Positions 16,898 to 27,200 of a DNA stretch of 64,000 nucleotides are shown one piece after another. The DNA lies in contig NZ_CP116939.1 of assembly GCF_050219315.1 (NCBI RefSeq), positions 2,294,001 through 2,358,000 of the forward strand, written 5' to 3'. Source of the DNA: Megasphaera_A sueciensis (lineage in GTDB: Bacteria; Bacillota; Negativicutes; Veillonellales; Megasphaeraceae). The notes beneath the pieces are model-generated. The model saw only the letters and a list, made by a program, of their open reading frames with translations. It ran no database searches and was not told the origin of the DNA. The position numbers were made by a program, and so were the translations under genes. The stretch's first letter is position 1, and the number at the start of each line of letters is the position of its first letter.

Positions 16898-18496
16898 CTA
16901 GAGATTCATATATAAACGATAGTTTCCAAATTGACCGATAAAGCGTGTTTGGTCAAAGAAAATAGAATGTTCGTATTCTGTATAAAACTTTTCAGGGACT
17001 AAAATGGATATAGATTCTTTGTGTTGTAAAGATTGGAGCAGTGCATACGGATCTTCTTGTTTATATAAATGTTTTTTTGACCAGACATTACTGCGATGCA
17101 ATGCGGCATTTTGATCTGTTCCCGGATTTTCAACAAAAGTGGTAGGAATACCGCTGTAATAAACAAAAGATGTTCGAAATTCTCCATAAAAAAATAATTT
17201 TCCTTTAATGTGATCAGTAGCTGCAAGCGCATTATCAGCAGAACGATAAGAATAAAAAGAAGTCAATCCCTGCTGCATGATAATACCATAAATAATGATA
17301 GTACTTATCGTGATCAAAGCCGGTATTGCCGGATAAGCCCGTTGCCATTGTGAAAATACTACCATAAGTATACTTAAAAGAATACTTATGTAAAGCCCCC
17401 ACCAACTGCCCCAAGAAACGAAAAAAGAAGCTGTAAGCAGGAGAAGCCAGTAGAAAATGGCCGGACCTGTAAGAATAGTCCATAATTTGCGGGAATCTTT
17501 ATTATATATATCCTGAATTTCCAGTGTACCCAATAAAATAAGCGGTATATTTGCAATATAAGAATATGTAGGATATTTAGTAGCCATACAGGAGTAAAAA
17601 AGGAGCGTTCCCAACGTCCATACGGTCATAAAAACATATTCATCAGAAAAACTTCGCCTTTTCCACAAAGCATATAGGCAGGGACCGGTCCACGGTAATA
17701 GACTCACAGGAATGAGAACCAGATAATAATACCATACATTCATTTGTGGATGTTCGGATACTGTGGCGCGAACGACATTATTAAGACCAAGGAAGCCATC
17801 AATAAAAGCTTGACCATGTAAGCTGTACATAATTCCATACCAAGGCAGAGCCAATATGAAAAATATAATAATTCCCCAGGGATTAAAAATTCTTTTGCCA
17901 TATACAGCATTATGACGCAGTACTGCAAAAATAAGAAGGAATAGGCCAGGCAGAACAATACCTACGGGGCCTTTTGTGAGAACAGCACCCGCTGCCATGG
18001 CATACGCAGCAATCATGTAACGTGATCTTCCCTCGGTTAAGCCGATGTAAGAGAAAAACATGGTTCCGGCAGTAAAGAAAAACAGTATCTGATCTGTAAT
18101 AATAGCGTGGCTGATAGCCCATACTTCCAGAGAGGTAGCAGTCATAGCAGCAGTTAATACCGTTAATACCCTATTCTGGGTACGGCGCATCACATACCAG
18201 GATGTAATAACAACAGAGGCCATTCCAAATATGGCCCCCGGAAGACGTGAAGCAAAATCGGTGAATCCACAAACGGTATAGGCTAAACTGAGCAGCCAAT
18301 AGATGGCAATTGGTTTATCATACCAATAAATTCCATAAATTTGGGGAGAAATCCAGTTGCCCGACATAACCATTTCTTTGGCTGTTAATGCATAGTTTGA
18401 TTCAACCGGATCGGTGACCGGCAAGGCGGAATTTCCTGAGAGAAAAAATGCCAGACTGATGACAGCCAGGCATATAAATAGATAACGTCTTTGCAT
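16898..18496 (-). CDS. ArnT-like membrane glycosyltransferase (first of a pair)
   Basis: A 532-residue polytopic membrane protein of the GT-C fold with the ArnT/PMT N-terminus: an N-terminal span, then DPVESNYALTAKEMV (the acidic catalytic motif DPxE), DKPIAIYWLLSLAY, and about eleven further membrane spans, followed by a periplasmic C-terminal domain. Enzymes of this family move a sugar from a polyprenyl-phosphate donor, typically aminoarabinose to lipid A. It lies 8 bp after a homologous gene (18505-20052), so the two are probably translationally linked and act on different acceptors or donors. No arnB/C/D genes are adjacent, so the sugar is unknown. This and the DedA protein next to it indicate outer-membrane decoration, i.e. 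a diderm cell. Confidence 0.85.
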   Translation of the reverse strand: MQRRYLFICLAVISLAFFLSGNSALPVTDPVESNYALTAKEMVMSGNWISPQIYGIYWYDKPIAIYWLLSLAYTVCGFTDFASRLPGAIFGMASVVITSWYVMRRTQNRVLTVLTAAMTATSLEVWAISHAIITDQILFFFTAGTMFFSYIGLTEGRSRYMIAAYAMAAGAVLTKGPVGIVLPGLFLLIFAVLRHNAVYGKRIFNPWGIIIFFILALPWYGIMYSLHGQAFIDGFLGLNNVVRATVSEHPQMNVWYYYLVLIPVSLLPWTGPCLYALWKRRSFSDEYVFMTVWTLGTLLFYSCMATKYPTYSYIANIPLILLGTLEIQDIYNKDSRKLWTILTGPAIFYWLLLLTASFFVSWGSWWGLYISILLSILMVVFSQWQRAYPAIPALITISTIIIYGIIMQQGLTSFYSYRSADNALAATDHIKGKLFFYGEFRTSFVYYSGIPTTFVENPGTDQNAALHRSNVWSKKHLYKQEDPYALLQSLQHKESISILVPEKFYTEYEHSIFFDQTRFIGQFGNYRLYMNL

Positions 18497-18504
18497 GAAA
18501 CCTC

Positions 18505-20052
18505 CTAAGGATGGTTAATTACAAGAATTTGTGTTGATGTTTCGGCAAGTACAGGATACTGTTGTAACGTCGGATATCGTAAGCATAGCTGTCTATAATA
18601 AGACTTAGTCATCAAATAGTATGTTTTGTCAGGATGAGCAAAATCTTCTGCTTTGGCATGATTCCATTCGGTTCCGTATATGTTGCTGTAAAAAGCCATT
18701 CCGGGACGGACGAATTTGTCTATATATATAGTAGAAAATCCATCGTATATTTCTACTGTCTTTTGTGCCATGGGACGTATTGTAATATATTCTTCCAAAG
18801 AGGGCAATACGATTCCGAAGGCGCTGATGACGAATAGCAGCATAGTAACTACGACAGCTCCTATCCCTGCCTGCCATTTTCTTTTATATAACAAGATAGC
18901 AGGAACGATAGTTAATACGGCAAAAAATGAAGAACCCCATAGTATAGCTGGTTTAAAAAATTCGGCATCCTGATGCAGTGGAAGTGCATTGCAGGATATA
19001 AATAAGATGCAGAAAAAAATCATAGTTCCTATCCATAGTTTGGGGAGATGATTTTCAATTCGGGTGCGGTATATATACCAACCGATAATATATGCTGTTG
19101 GTGGAAACATAGGAGCAATATAGGTAACAAGCTGGGTTTTAGAAATAGAGAAAAATATAAAAATAAAAGATGCCCAGATAAGGCAAAAAGATAAAATATC
19201 TTTGAATGGATCCTGTTTTTTTATACATCTGGCAACGGCTGGTATGATAGCACCGCTCCACGGCATCATGGCTATTAATAAAATCGGGAAAAAGAAAAAG
19301 TAATTATTTTGCCCGGGATGTTCCGGAGCAGTAAAACGTGCAATGTTGTGATAACCGATAAAAGTATCCAGAAAAGCTTCACCGTGAACATGGTACATCA
19401 GTATGTACCATGGTAATCCAATCAAAAACGCGATACAAATTCCCTGTGGAATTTTCATGGTTTTCAAGAGAGACCAATGGCGGCAAAAGATAATATAGCA
19501 GAGCATGATTAAAGCTGGAAATCCATAACCGATAGGTCCCTTTGCCAATAAAGCGAATCCACAGAAGGCATAAGCCAAATAATATTTTTCTTGATAAAAA
19601 GATAGCATAGCAACGGTCAAGGTAAAAAGCAGTGTCATATCCGTAATGGAAGCTTTGCCAATATAAATAAATCCTAGACTGGTTAAAAGTACCAGAGAAG
19701 AAGTAAACGCGATTTGTTTATTAAAAATATTTTTCCCTTGAATATACACATAACCTACGGTAATCATTCCTACAAGTGCACTTGGCAGCCGAGATGTATA
19801 ATCGGAAATTCCCAATATACTATAGGATATCATTTCCAACCAATAAAAAAGAGGTGGTTTATCATACCAAAAATTTCCGAAAATACGAGGAGAAAGCCAA
19901 TCACCAGCAAGCAACATTTCTTTTGCAGTCTCACCGTATACGGGCTCATCAGGATCAATTAAAGGCGACATTCCTAGGAAAGAGAGCAGTAATAGTGCTG
20001 ACAAAAAAAATAAAAAAAGACCATATTTGTTTTCTTTAATCCAAGATTTCAT
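18505..20052 (-). CDS. ArnT-like membrane glycosyltransferase (second of a pair)
   Basis: A 515-residue GT-C family membrane protein with the same architecture as its neighbour: LIDPDEPVYGETAKEMLLAG (acidic catalytic motif after TM1), FWYDKPPLFYWLEM, ISDYTSRLPSALVG and a polytopic core, with a periplasmic C-terminal tail. The start at 20052 is picked for GGAGGC seven bases upstream; its ATG overlaps the stop of the DedA gene by one base (TAATG), a sign of translational coupling. A frame-extended start at 20112 lies inside dedA and is rejected. Substrate not determinable; lipid A or LOS sugar transfer is the family role. Confidence 0.85.
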   Translation of the reverse strand: MKSWIKENKYGLFLFFLSALLLLSFLGMSPLIDPDEPVYGETAKEMLLAGDWLSPRIFGNFWYDKPPLFYWLEMISYSILGISDYTSRLPSALVGMITVGYVYIQGKNIFNKQIAFTSSLVLLTSLGFIYIGKASITDMTLLFTLTVAMLSFYQEKYYLAYAFCGFALLAKGPIGYGFPALIMLCYIIFCRHWSLLKTMKIPQGICIAFLIGLPWYILMYHVHGEAFLDTFIGYHNIARFTAPEHPGQNNYFFFFPILLIAMMPWSGAIIPAVARCIKKQDPFKDILSFCLIWASFIFIFFSISKTQLVTYIAPMFPPTAYIIGWYIYRTRIENHLPKLWIGTMIFFCILFISCNALPLHQDAEFFKPAILWGSSFFAVLTIVPAILLYKRKWQAGIGAVVVTMLLFVISAFGIVLPSLEEYITIRPMAQKTVEIYDGFSTIYIDKFVRPGMAFYSNIYGTEWNHAKAEDFAHPDKTYYLMTKSYYRQLCLRYPTLQQYPVLAETSTQILVINHP

Positions 20053-20654
20053 TAGGACTGCCTCCGATGCCGATAATGCTTCCAAAGTAATCCTATGGCA
20101 ATCAACGCGCATATAATGACCATTGCGATAAGCAGTTCGTGATTATATTGAATTAAATCACGCCAATGGCTACCCAAAACGGAACCGGCCCAAACAAGCA
20201 GGAAAGTCCAAGGAATGGTTCCGATAACGGTATATACTACAAATTTTATAAAAGGATACCGGGCGACTCCGGCGGGAAATGAAATGAATGTTCGTACTCC
20301 CGGAAGACATCGGCAAATCAATACTGCTATTCCGCCATAAGTATTGAACATTTTTTCCGCCATAATAAATTTATGTTCATTAAAAAATATATATTTGCCG
20401 TATTTTAAAAGGAGCGGACGGCCGCCGTATGCACCGAGCCAATAACTTAAAACAGAACCGGTGATACCAGCGAGACAGGCAATAAAAAAGGTAGTCCAGA
20501 ACTCAAAAATATTTTGTGAAATAAGAAAACCTGCGAAACCAAGTACTACTTCACTGGGAATGGGAATATTCGCATTTTCGGCAACCATGCAAAGAAACAT
20601 AGCAATATAGCCATACGATTCCATCATTTCCAATAATACATCCATTCGATTCAC
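20052..20654 (-). CDS. DedA family membrane protein
   Basis: A 200-residue integral membrane protein with the DedA/SNARE-associated (VTT) pattern: NANIPIPSEVVLGFAGFLIS, GSVLSYWLGAYGGRPLL, and the late RCLPGVRTFISFPAGVARYP segment that holds the conserved arginine and Gly-Pro positions. DedA proteins are thought to flip or recycle polyprenyl-phosphate or phospholipids. Placed directly before two ArnT-like transferases that need undecaprenyl-phosphate sugar, with a one-base overlap, it probably recycles the carrier freed by them (inference). It is the first gene of a four-gene minus-strand cluster ending with the UDG-like gene. Confidence 0.9.
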   Translation of the reverse strand: MNRMDVLLEMMESYGYIAMFLCMVAENANIPIPSEVVLGFAGFLISQNIFEFWTTFFIACLAGITGSVLSYWLGAYGGRPLLLKYGKYIFFNEHKFIMAEKMFNTYGGIAVLICRCLPGVRTFISFPAGVARYPFIKFVVYTVIGTIPWTFLLVWAGSVLGSHWRDLIQYNHELLIAMVIICALIAIGLLWKHYRHRRQS

Positions 20655-20770
20655 TCCTGTTCAAAAAATAATTCATACTGAACAAATTTAACAAATACTA
20701 TCATAGCACATTTAAGACATTAGATAAAATAAAATAACTATGTGCGTTATACGTATATAGCAAGCGATGA

Positions 20771-21880
20771 TCACTGAAAATAATGCTTTGTGTTAAAACA
20801 GCGAAGATGTATCAATACATATTTTGCCAACATATACGCATATACTAAGACTAGGCTGCAAAGAAAAATAAATTTCAGATAGTTGGGAAGTGTAAGCGGA
20901 CGGATAAACCACGCCATATTTTGCAGCAATGTTTGGCTGAGAAAATAGACGGGATAAGAGAGAGAAGCGGCAGTAAGAGTAAGTTTATTATTCTGATTGC
21001 CCCAGGAAGCAAAAACGGCGATACATGCCAGCAGACCTGTCATTGATAAAATCGCTTCAATCGCAGGAAGAGTCTGAAAGAATAAAAATGGTAAAAATAC
21101 CGCTGTTCTGGGATAAAAACATAAAACATAAAACAGTGTAGCTATTGAAAAGGGAATTAGCCAATGCAAAGATGGGATATATCCTTGTACTGTAAACCAG
21201 CGGTGTTTGAAGGCATATATTCCTAATAAAAAATATAATCCGCAATCGGCTAAATGGATAGGCTGGAAGTTTAGTATGTAGGCTATGTGAATCCAGTGAT
21301 TTCCAAAAAAATAATGTGAAGTGTAGGCGGCGGCGATGTCAATGGAAATAATCAGTATCACGATAGCCGGAGATAGAGCGGCAGCGGTATTTCGTTGAAG
21401 AATGTGCGGACGAAGCTTTTTGGCGGCCATAAGAAGTATGAAAAATAACAGCAGAAGACTTAGAAACCAAAAGGGACCTTGCTGAAAATATTCCTGCCAA
21501 AAGTGTACGGTATAAAAGGTGATAAAATTCATATTCGGAGTAGTCTGCAGTGCCGCCAGGTAGGCTAGTTCAGGAGCTAGAAAAAGACAGCCAAAAAGCC
21601 AAGGCAAGCCGATACGGTGCCACTTTTCTTTGAAAAATGGTTTAAAAAGCCGGATACGTAACGAAGAGGCACCAAAATAACCACTGATAAAAAATAAGAC
21701 GGGAAGAATAAGGGATTCTGCCCAAAGTGCAAACATATCAAAACCTATGCTGCGTTCACTTTCTACAACATACACCTGGTTTGGTAAAAAAATCATAAAA
21801 CCAGATGCTGCATTATACAATAAAGCCAATATAATCATAACGGAACGTAAATTATCTAAATAAAAAATTCGTTTTCCCAT
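20771..21880 (-). CDS. Acyltransferase 3 family membrane protein
   Basis: A 369-residue protein with ten or so membrane spans and the family N-terminus FYLDNLRSVMIILALLYNA. The residue which in most active members of the family is a His about five to eight positions after LDxLR is here Tyr (ALLYNA), so catalysis may be lost or different. The middle has LFALWAESLILPVLFFISGY, then FWFLSLLLL and a C-terminal span set. Family members acylate sugars of the cell surface or secreted molecules. It is the furthest upstream gene of the minus-strand envelope group, 117 bp before dedA, so co-transcription is possible but not sure. Confidence 0.75.
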   Translation of the reverse strand: MGKRIFYLDNLRSVMIILALLYNAASGFMIFLPNQVYVVESERSIGFDMFALWAESLILPVLFFISGYFGASSLRIRLFKPFFKEKWHRIGLPWLFGCLFLAPELAYLAALQTTPNMNFITFYTVHFWQEYFQQGPFWFLSLLLLFFILLMAAKKLRPHILQRNTAAALSPAIVILIISIDIAAAYTSHYFFGNHWIHIAYILNFQPIHLADCGLYFLLGIYAFKHRWFTVQGYIPSLHWLIPFSIATLFYVLCFYPRTAVFLPFLFFQTLPAIEAILSMTGLLACIAVFASWGNQNNKLTLTAASLSYPVYFLSQTLLQNMAWFIRPLTLPNYLKFIFLCSLVLVYAYMLAKYVLIHLRCFNTKHYFQ

Positions 21881-22039
21881 AGGTACAGTTCCTTTCTGTA
21901 ATTTATTAATTTAGTTATAACATAAAATCGTTTAAATGTCTTATAGGAAAATCAATTGATATAAAAAGTATAAAATATAAACTTTACAACTCTATAAGCA
22001 ATTCTTAAAAAAAGTAAAACGTTGCTGATTTTACGTAGG

Positions 22040-22068
22040 TTGCAGTTATTATACTGCTGGGCTATAAT
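22040..22068 (+). promoter_or_regulatory. Promoter of the mgtC-like gene
   Basis: TTGCAG at 22040-22045, 17-bp spacer, TATAAT at 22063-22068, about 55 bp ahead of the start codon at 22125. Confidence 0.6.
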
Positions 22069-22124
22069 ACAAATTATGAGATGCAGGATAAGGCTGTAAA
22101 AAGTTAGAAAGGGGGGAGACGGTG

Positions 22125-22835
22125 ATGGTAACGACTATAGCAAGTATTGTTCGATTATGCATAGCCGTAATCCTGGGAGGCATCATTGGATATGAACGGC
22201 AGGCACAGAGTAAGTCTGCTGGATTGCGTACACATATTCTTGTTTGCCTGGGGTCTTGCTTGTGTATGATTATTTCTATTAATATTGCTATGGATATGTA
22301 TTTTCAATATGGTATTACCAATTCAGATCCTGAACGTATTGCAGCACAGGTTATTACCGGTATTGGATTTTTAGGGGCCGGGACTATATTAGCGAATCAA
22401 AAGGAATGTAATGTCAAAGGACTGACGACAGCGGCAAGTATTTGGGCTGTTGCCGCTGTTGGTCTTGTTGTTGGAGCCGGGTATATTGTAACGGCTATGG
22501 CTGCGACTTTTTTGGTATTTATTGTATTAACTATTTTTGTCCGTGTTGATGATTTGGTGCGTCGCCGCAGGGAACGACAATATACATTTCATATTATTAT
22601 GCGGAATACGGTGGGGCAGTCTCGGCGACTTGCTGATTTTTTTAAGAAAGAAGATATTCAAGTTAAGTCTTTTCAATCTATTGCGGCGGAAGAACAGCCT
22701 CGTGCAGAACTTATAGTAAGTGTATCGACCTTTCGCGATGTACATGAAAATAAAATTATTTTAGATTTATTGGCATTGAAAGGAATAGAAGAAGTTTATA
22801 CAAAACCCAGCGGCGGCAAAGAAAAAGATATGTAA
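22125..22835 (+). CDS. MgtC/SapB family membrane protein
   Basis: The 236-residue product carries the MgtC/SapB membrane domain: IVRLCIAVILGGIIGYERQ, KSAGLRTHILVCLGSCL, QVITGIGFLGAGTIL and NVKGLTTAASIWAVAAVG, all in family order, followed by a soluble C-terminal ACT-like region (residues about 150-236, with FHIIMRNTVGQSRRLADFF). The start is taken at the ATG at 22125, with GGGGGGAG six bases upstream. MgtC proteins are tied to magnesium and membrane-potential homeostasis. It is a single-gene transcript with its own promoter and the strong terminator at 22841-22875. Confidence 0.93.
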   Translation: MVTTIASIVRLCIAVILGGIIGYERQAQSKSAGLRTHILVCLGSCLCMIISINIAMDMYFQYGITNSDPERIAAQVITGIGFLGAGTILANQKECNVKGLTTAASIWAVAAVGLVVGAGYIVTAMAATFLVFIVLTIFVRVDDLVRRRRERQYTFHIIMRNTVGQSRRLADFFKKEDIQVKSFQSIAAEEQPRAELIVSVSTFRDVHENKIILDLLALKGIEEVYTKPSGGKEKDM

Positions 22836-22840
22836 AATAT

Positions 22841-22875
22841 AGAAATATCCTCCCAACATGTGGGAGGATATTTCT
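22841..22875. terminator. Bidirectional terminator between mgtC-like gene and M20 amidohydrolase
   Basis: Perfect 15-bp arms agaaatatcctccca (22841-22855) and its complement (22861-22875) with a 5-nt loop, between convergent genes. Confidence 0.8.
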
Positions 22876-22914
22876 ATAATAGATGATATAAATAGGGTTT
22901 GAGAGTGTAACGGG

Positions 22915-24102
22915 TTAATAGGATGTGAAATAATATATGATATTGATCATTGTAGTACACATGTATTTTAATGCGGCACTGTCCCATTGAAAATTTGATG
23001 AATGATGAAGTTCAACTGTCCCGCTGTTTACACCGACATAATAAAACGCACTGGGAACCGCAGCGCTGAAATAGGCAAAGTCTTCTGAGCCGGAACTTCT
23101 GTCCTGCGGAACTACTTGTATAAACGGAGTACATTTATCCTTTAAAATAGCAGCGACTTTGGTTGTTGTACGGGCATCGTTTACGCATACTGGCGCAAAT
23201 GGTACAATTTGCAGTTCATAAGTGCCGCCGTAACAGGTTGTGACAGCATTCAGAATATATTTCATCTTTTCTAAAATAAGAGCTCGTTTGGACTCATTAT
23301 AGGTGCGCAGTGTTCCTTTAAGTTCAGCAGTATCGGGGATAACATTGGGATTAAAACCGGATTGGAATTGTCCAAAGGAAAGTACGATACCATCACCGTC
23401 CTGCCGGCAATTATATACATAAGACTGTATTTGCTGGAGACTATCGGTGCCCATTTGAATAGGACTGATGCAATGAGATGGCTGGGAACCGTGGCCCCCT
23501 TTTCCGTGCAGTATAATTGTGAAATCATCGCAGGAGGCAGTAATGCCGCCGCTGCGGATACTTACTTTTCCTTGAGAAAGTCCACCGGCTACGTGGAGAC
23601 CTATCGCATAATCCACGGCTGGTTTGTTTAATATACCGGCATCTATCATGCGAGCGGCTCCGCCGCATCCTTCTTCAGACGGCTGGAAAGCCAAACGGAT
23701 TGTCCCGCGCAGGCAATCCCGATGTTGTGTAAGAATCTTAGCGACACCGAGAAGATTGGCTGCGTGGCCATCGTGACCACAGGCATGCATGACTCCTTTT
23801 TTTAAAGAAGCATAGGCAATGTCAGCCTTCTCCGTAAGAGGCAGAGCGTCGATATCGGCGCGTAAAAGAATAACCGGACCGGGGAGTTTTCCTCGGATAA
23901 GACCGGTAACTCCTGTGCCGGCTATAATTTTTGCATCTTCTATTCCCATGAGCGATAACTCTTGGAAAATCATTTTACTCGTAGTATATTCCTGATCACT
24001 CAATTCCGGGTTAGCATGGAAATATTCACGCATTTCCATCATATATGGCAGAACCTTGCGTACAGCTTCTTCAATATGGAATGTTGGTTTAAAACTATCC
24101 AT
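22915..24102 (-). CDS. M20 family amidohydrolase
   Basis: The 395-residue product is an M20D metal-dependent amidohydrolase of the hippurate/indole-acetyl-amino-acid hydrolase type. Visible landmarks are EYFHANPELSDQEYTTSKMI (N-terminal), LLRADIDALPL, the metal-binding MHACGHDGHAANLLG, and FQPSEEGCGGAARMID (catalytic Glu pair), then the lid domain GGHGSQPS and the C-terminal RSSGSEDFAYFS with HHSSNFQWD. Start at 24102 has AAGGAGGT at the ideal distance. Family members release free amino acids from N-acyl or conjugated forms. Monocistronic, minus strand, behind a strong terminator. Substrate unknown. Confidence 0.92.
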   Translation of the reverse strand: MDSFKPTFHIEEAVRKVLPYMMEMREYFHANPELSDQEYTTSKMIFQELSLMGIEDAKIIAGTGVTGLIRGKLPGPVILLRADIDALPLTEKADIAYASLKKGVMHACGHDGHAANLLGVAKILTQHRDCLRGTIRLAFQPSEEGCGGAARMIDAGILNKPAVDYAIGLHVAGGLSQGKVSIRSGGITASCDDFTIILHGKGGHGSQPSHCISPIQMGTDSLQQIQSYVYNCRQDGDGIVLSFGQFQSGFNPNVIPDTAELKGTLRTYNESKRALILEKMKYILNAVTTCYGGTYELQIVPFAPVCVNDARTTTKVAAILKDKCTPFIQVVPQDRSSGSEDFAYFSAAVPSAFYYVGVNSGTVELHHSSNFQWDSAALKYMCTTMINIIYYFTSY

Positions 24103-24217
24103 GGATGTACCTCCTTAGTAAATCGCTGTTTTTATATAATTCTATATTGTTTTATGAATATCCTGCTGAAAATAATAAATAAGCAGTTTGTGCTTTTTAT
24201 TATTGTGGAATAAAGAA

Positions 24218-27200
24218 TCAACGATTAATGGAGTTTGTTTTTCTTAGCAGTGGCAGACGGAATTTATGATTTTCAAAGAATAAAAAGATAATAGGAATAA
24301 TGAGCAGTGTAAATACCGTCGACGTTAAAAGCCCTCCGATGACAACCACGGCCATACTGGAGCGGGTTTCGGAACCTGCGGTCATGGAAAGCGCAGTTGG
24401 CAGCATACCGACGACCATTGTCAGTGTTGTCATGAAAATAGGTCGCAGCCGAACCCGTCCTGCCTCAATGATTGCCTGTCTTGCCGGCATGCCCCGTTCC
24501 ATTAAGGTTAAGGTATAATCTAGCAGCAGTGTACCGTTTTTGGCAACCAGACCATCCATAACAAGTATGCCAATAAGAGAATAGAGATTCAAGGAGTTAT
24601 TTGTCAAAAATAATAAAAACAGAGAACCGATGAGACCCAGTGGTAAGGAAAACATACGGATAAAAGGCGTTTTTACTGATTCATACAAGATAGCTAAAAT
24701 CATATAAATCAAAATCAAAGACAAACCTAAAGCCATTGTTAAATCCTGAAACGTATCATGCATTTGATCGGCTTGACCGGTAAAACGATAAGAAACACCG
24801 GTCATATCTATAGAAGATAGGTGGACTTGTATATCTTTCATGGCTTCGCTCATCGGTCTATCTATCAGGCTGCCGCCTAAAGTAATGCTGCGTTCCTTGT
24901 CGGTCCGGTGGATTGTAACAGGACCTGTTTCTGCTTTGACATTGGCTACATCTGAGATGTAGATGATATGGCCAGCGGCGTTAAGCGGAATTTTTTCCAA
25001 GTCAGAAATGCGGAACCCGTCAGAGCCTTTTAAACGAACATAGATATCTGTATCATTATTGTCGTTTTTAATATCGTTGGCTAGTACACCAGCTTTTTTA
25101 CCACTGATGGCATTGGAAAACGTATTTGTAAGGTCGTTGATAGAGGTACCATAATGTTTTAGCTTTTCCCGGTCAACGACAAGTCGGTATTCCGGCATAC
25201 CTTCTTCATAGCTGCTGCTTACGTCGCGCACCCCGGAAATGTTATTTTTCATCATATCCATGACTGCATAGGAGGTATTGGTAAGCTGTTCATCATTTTT
25301 ACCCCGCAACTCTAAGCGGAGATTTCCGCTGCCGCCGCCGAATCCTCCGGATACACCGGAGACAGAAGCTTGGTTTTCTTGAACCCGTACGTCTCCATCT
25401 AAAATATGTTTAGCAGCAAATTGTCGTATAGTATTTGTGATTTGCCAAATGGTACGGGAACGGTCTTGACGATTTTGAAGTGTAACTTGAATGCTGGATT
25501 CGTTTAAATTTTTTCCTCCGACCATAGAGGTATAGTATGTAACCTCGGGGATGGAAGATAAATATTTTTCCAATTCTTGTGTAACTTTATCGGTACGGTC
25601 TAAATTTGCATTTGTGGGCAGCTGAACAGAAATGCGAAAACCGGATTCATCTGTTTGAGGCATAAATTCTGAGCCGACTAATCCGGCAGGAATTAGTGCA
25701 ACGGCTCCAAAAAAACATATTAATACAGGAATAAAAAGTTTTTTGCTGTTATCTAACGTCCATACCAGTAGGTGAGTATAATTATCGCGGGCCCATTTTT
25801 CTAGCGCATCCATTTTATGCCATATAGGCTTATCTGGTATTTTCAAACCTAAGCGGAAAAGACGCGAAGCCAGCATAGGCGTCAATGTAAAGGAAACAAA
25901 TAAAGAAAATAACGTAGCAAAAACAATGGTCAAGCCAAACTGTTTAAAATACTGACCAACCATACCTGTCATAAAAGCAATCGGCATAAAAACGACAACA
26001 TCACACAGGGTAATCGCAATTGCGGCCATACCGATTTCCATTCGGCCGTTGAGGGCGGCTTCTTTAGGTTTTTCTCCCTTCATGAGATGGCGGTGAATGT
26101 TTTCCAAAACGACTATAGAATCGTCTACTAATATACCGATACACAAGGCCATACCCATAAGAGACATCATGTTGAAAGTAAAATTTGCGATATACATGAC
26201 GAAAAAAGTAGAAATAAGTGAAGTTGGAATGGCTATCATAACTGCAGCTGTTGAACGCCATCCGCGCAAGAAGAAAAATAATACGAGACCAGTAGTAATC
26301 AGACCTTCTATAAGAGTGTGGAGCGTATTATTTAAAGAATTGCGGACATAAGAAGCTGATTCGTTGGTAACCGTAAATGTATAATCCGGGTTATCCTGTC
26401 GCAGCGTCTCAATTTTTTTATTGACATTATCAACGGTAGAAACAACATTTGCGTCACTGTTTTTATAAACTACCATGACGACCGCGTCATCGCCGTTGAC
26501 CCGGGCATAACGGGTTACCCGCTGGTCCTGCCGTCTGATGGATGCTACCGAACTCAGTGGAATTTTAGTCCCCTTGACGTTCGGAATTTGAATATGAGAA
26601 AGTTCCGATTCATCCATAAATTGTGCTTTTACACGAACATCAGTTGTTGTATCATTGGAATAAATTGAACCGGCTGGCATAAGAACATTTTCATTTTGCA
26701 GGGCATTGACGACTTCTGTCAACGTCATATCATAATGGACCAATTTATCTTTATCAATCTCAACGGCAATTTCTTTATCACGGCCGCCATTCAATTCGAT
26801 TTCTGAGACGCCGTCAGCTTGCTGCAGGACATCTTGAAAATCATTTTCAGCTTTTGTATATATATCATCTAAAGAATGGTTGGACTGTACGGCAATAAAC
26901 ATGATAGGAGTGGCATTTATATCACGCTTTATGACAACGGGGTCGTCGATGTCGTCTGGAAGTTTACTGCGTATGGAATTAACTTTTTTTGTGGCATCAA
27001 TAGCGGCATAGTCAGCATTTGCTGAAAAATCTAATTCTAACGTGATCCGAGCTTGACCATAAGATGCCACGGAAGTTATATGTTTCAAGTTAGATACAGA
27101 AGATAAGGCATCTTCAATCGGTTTTACAACTTGTTGTTCAATGGATTCGGCATTAGCGCCAGGATAATTGACAGATACCGTTACATAAGGCGTATTCAAA

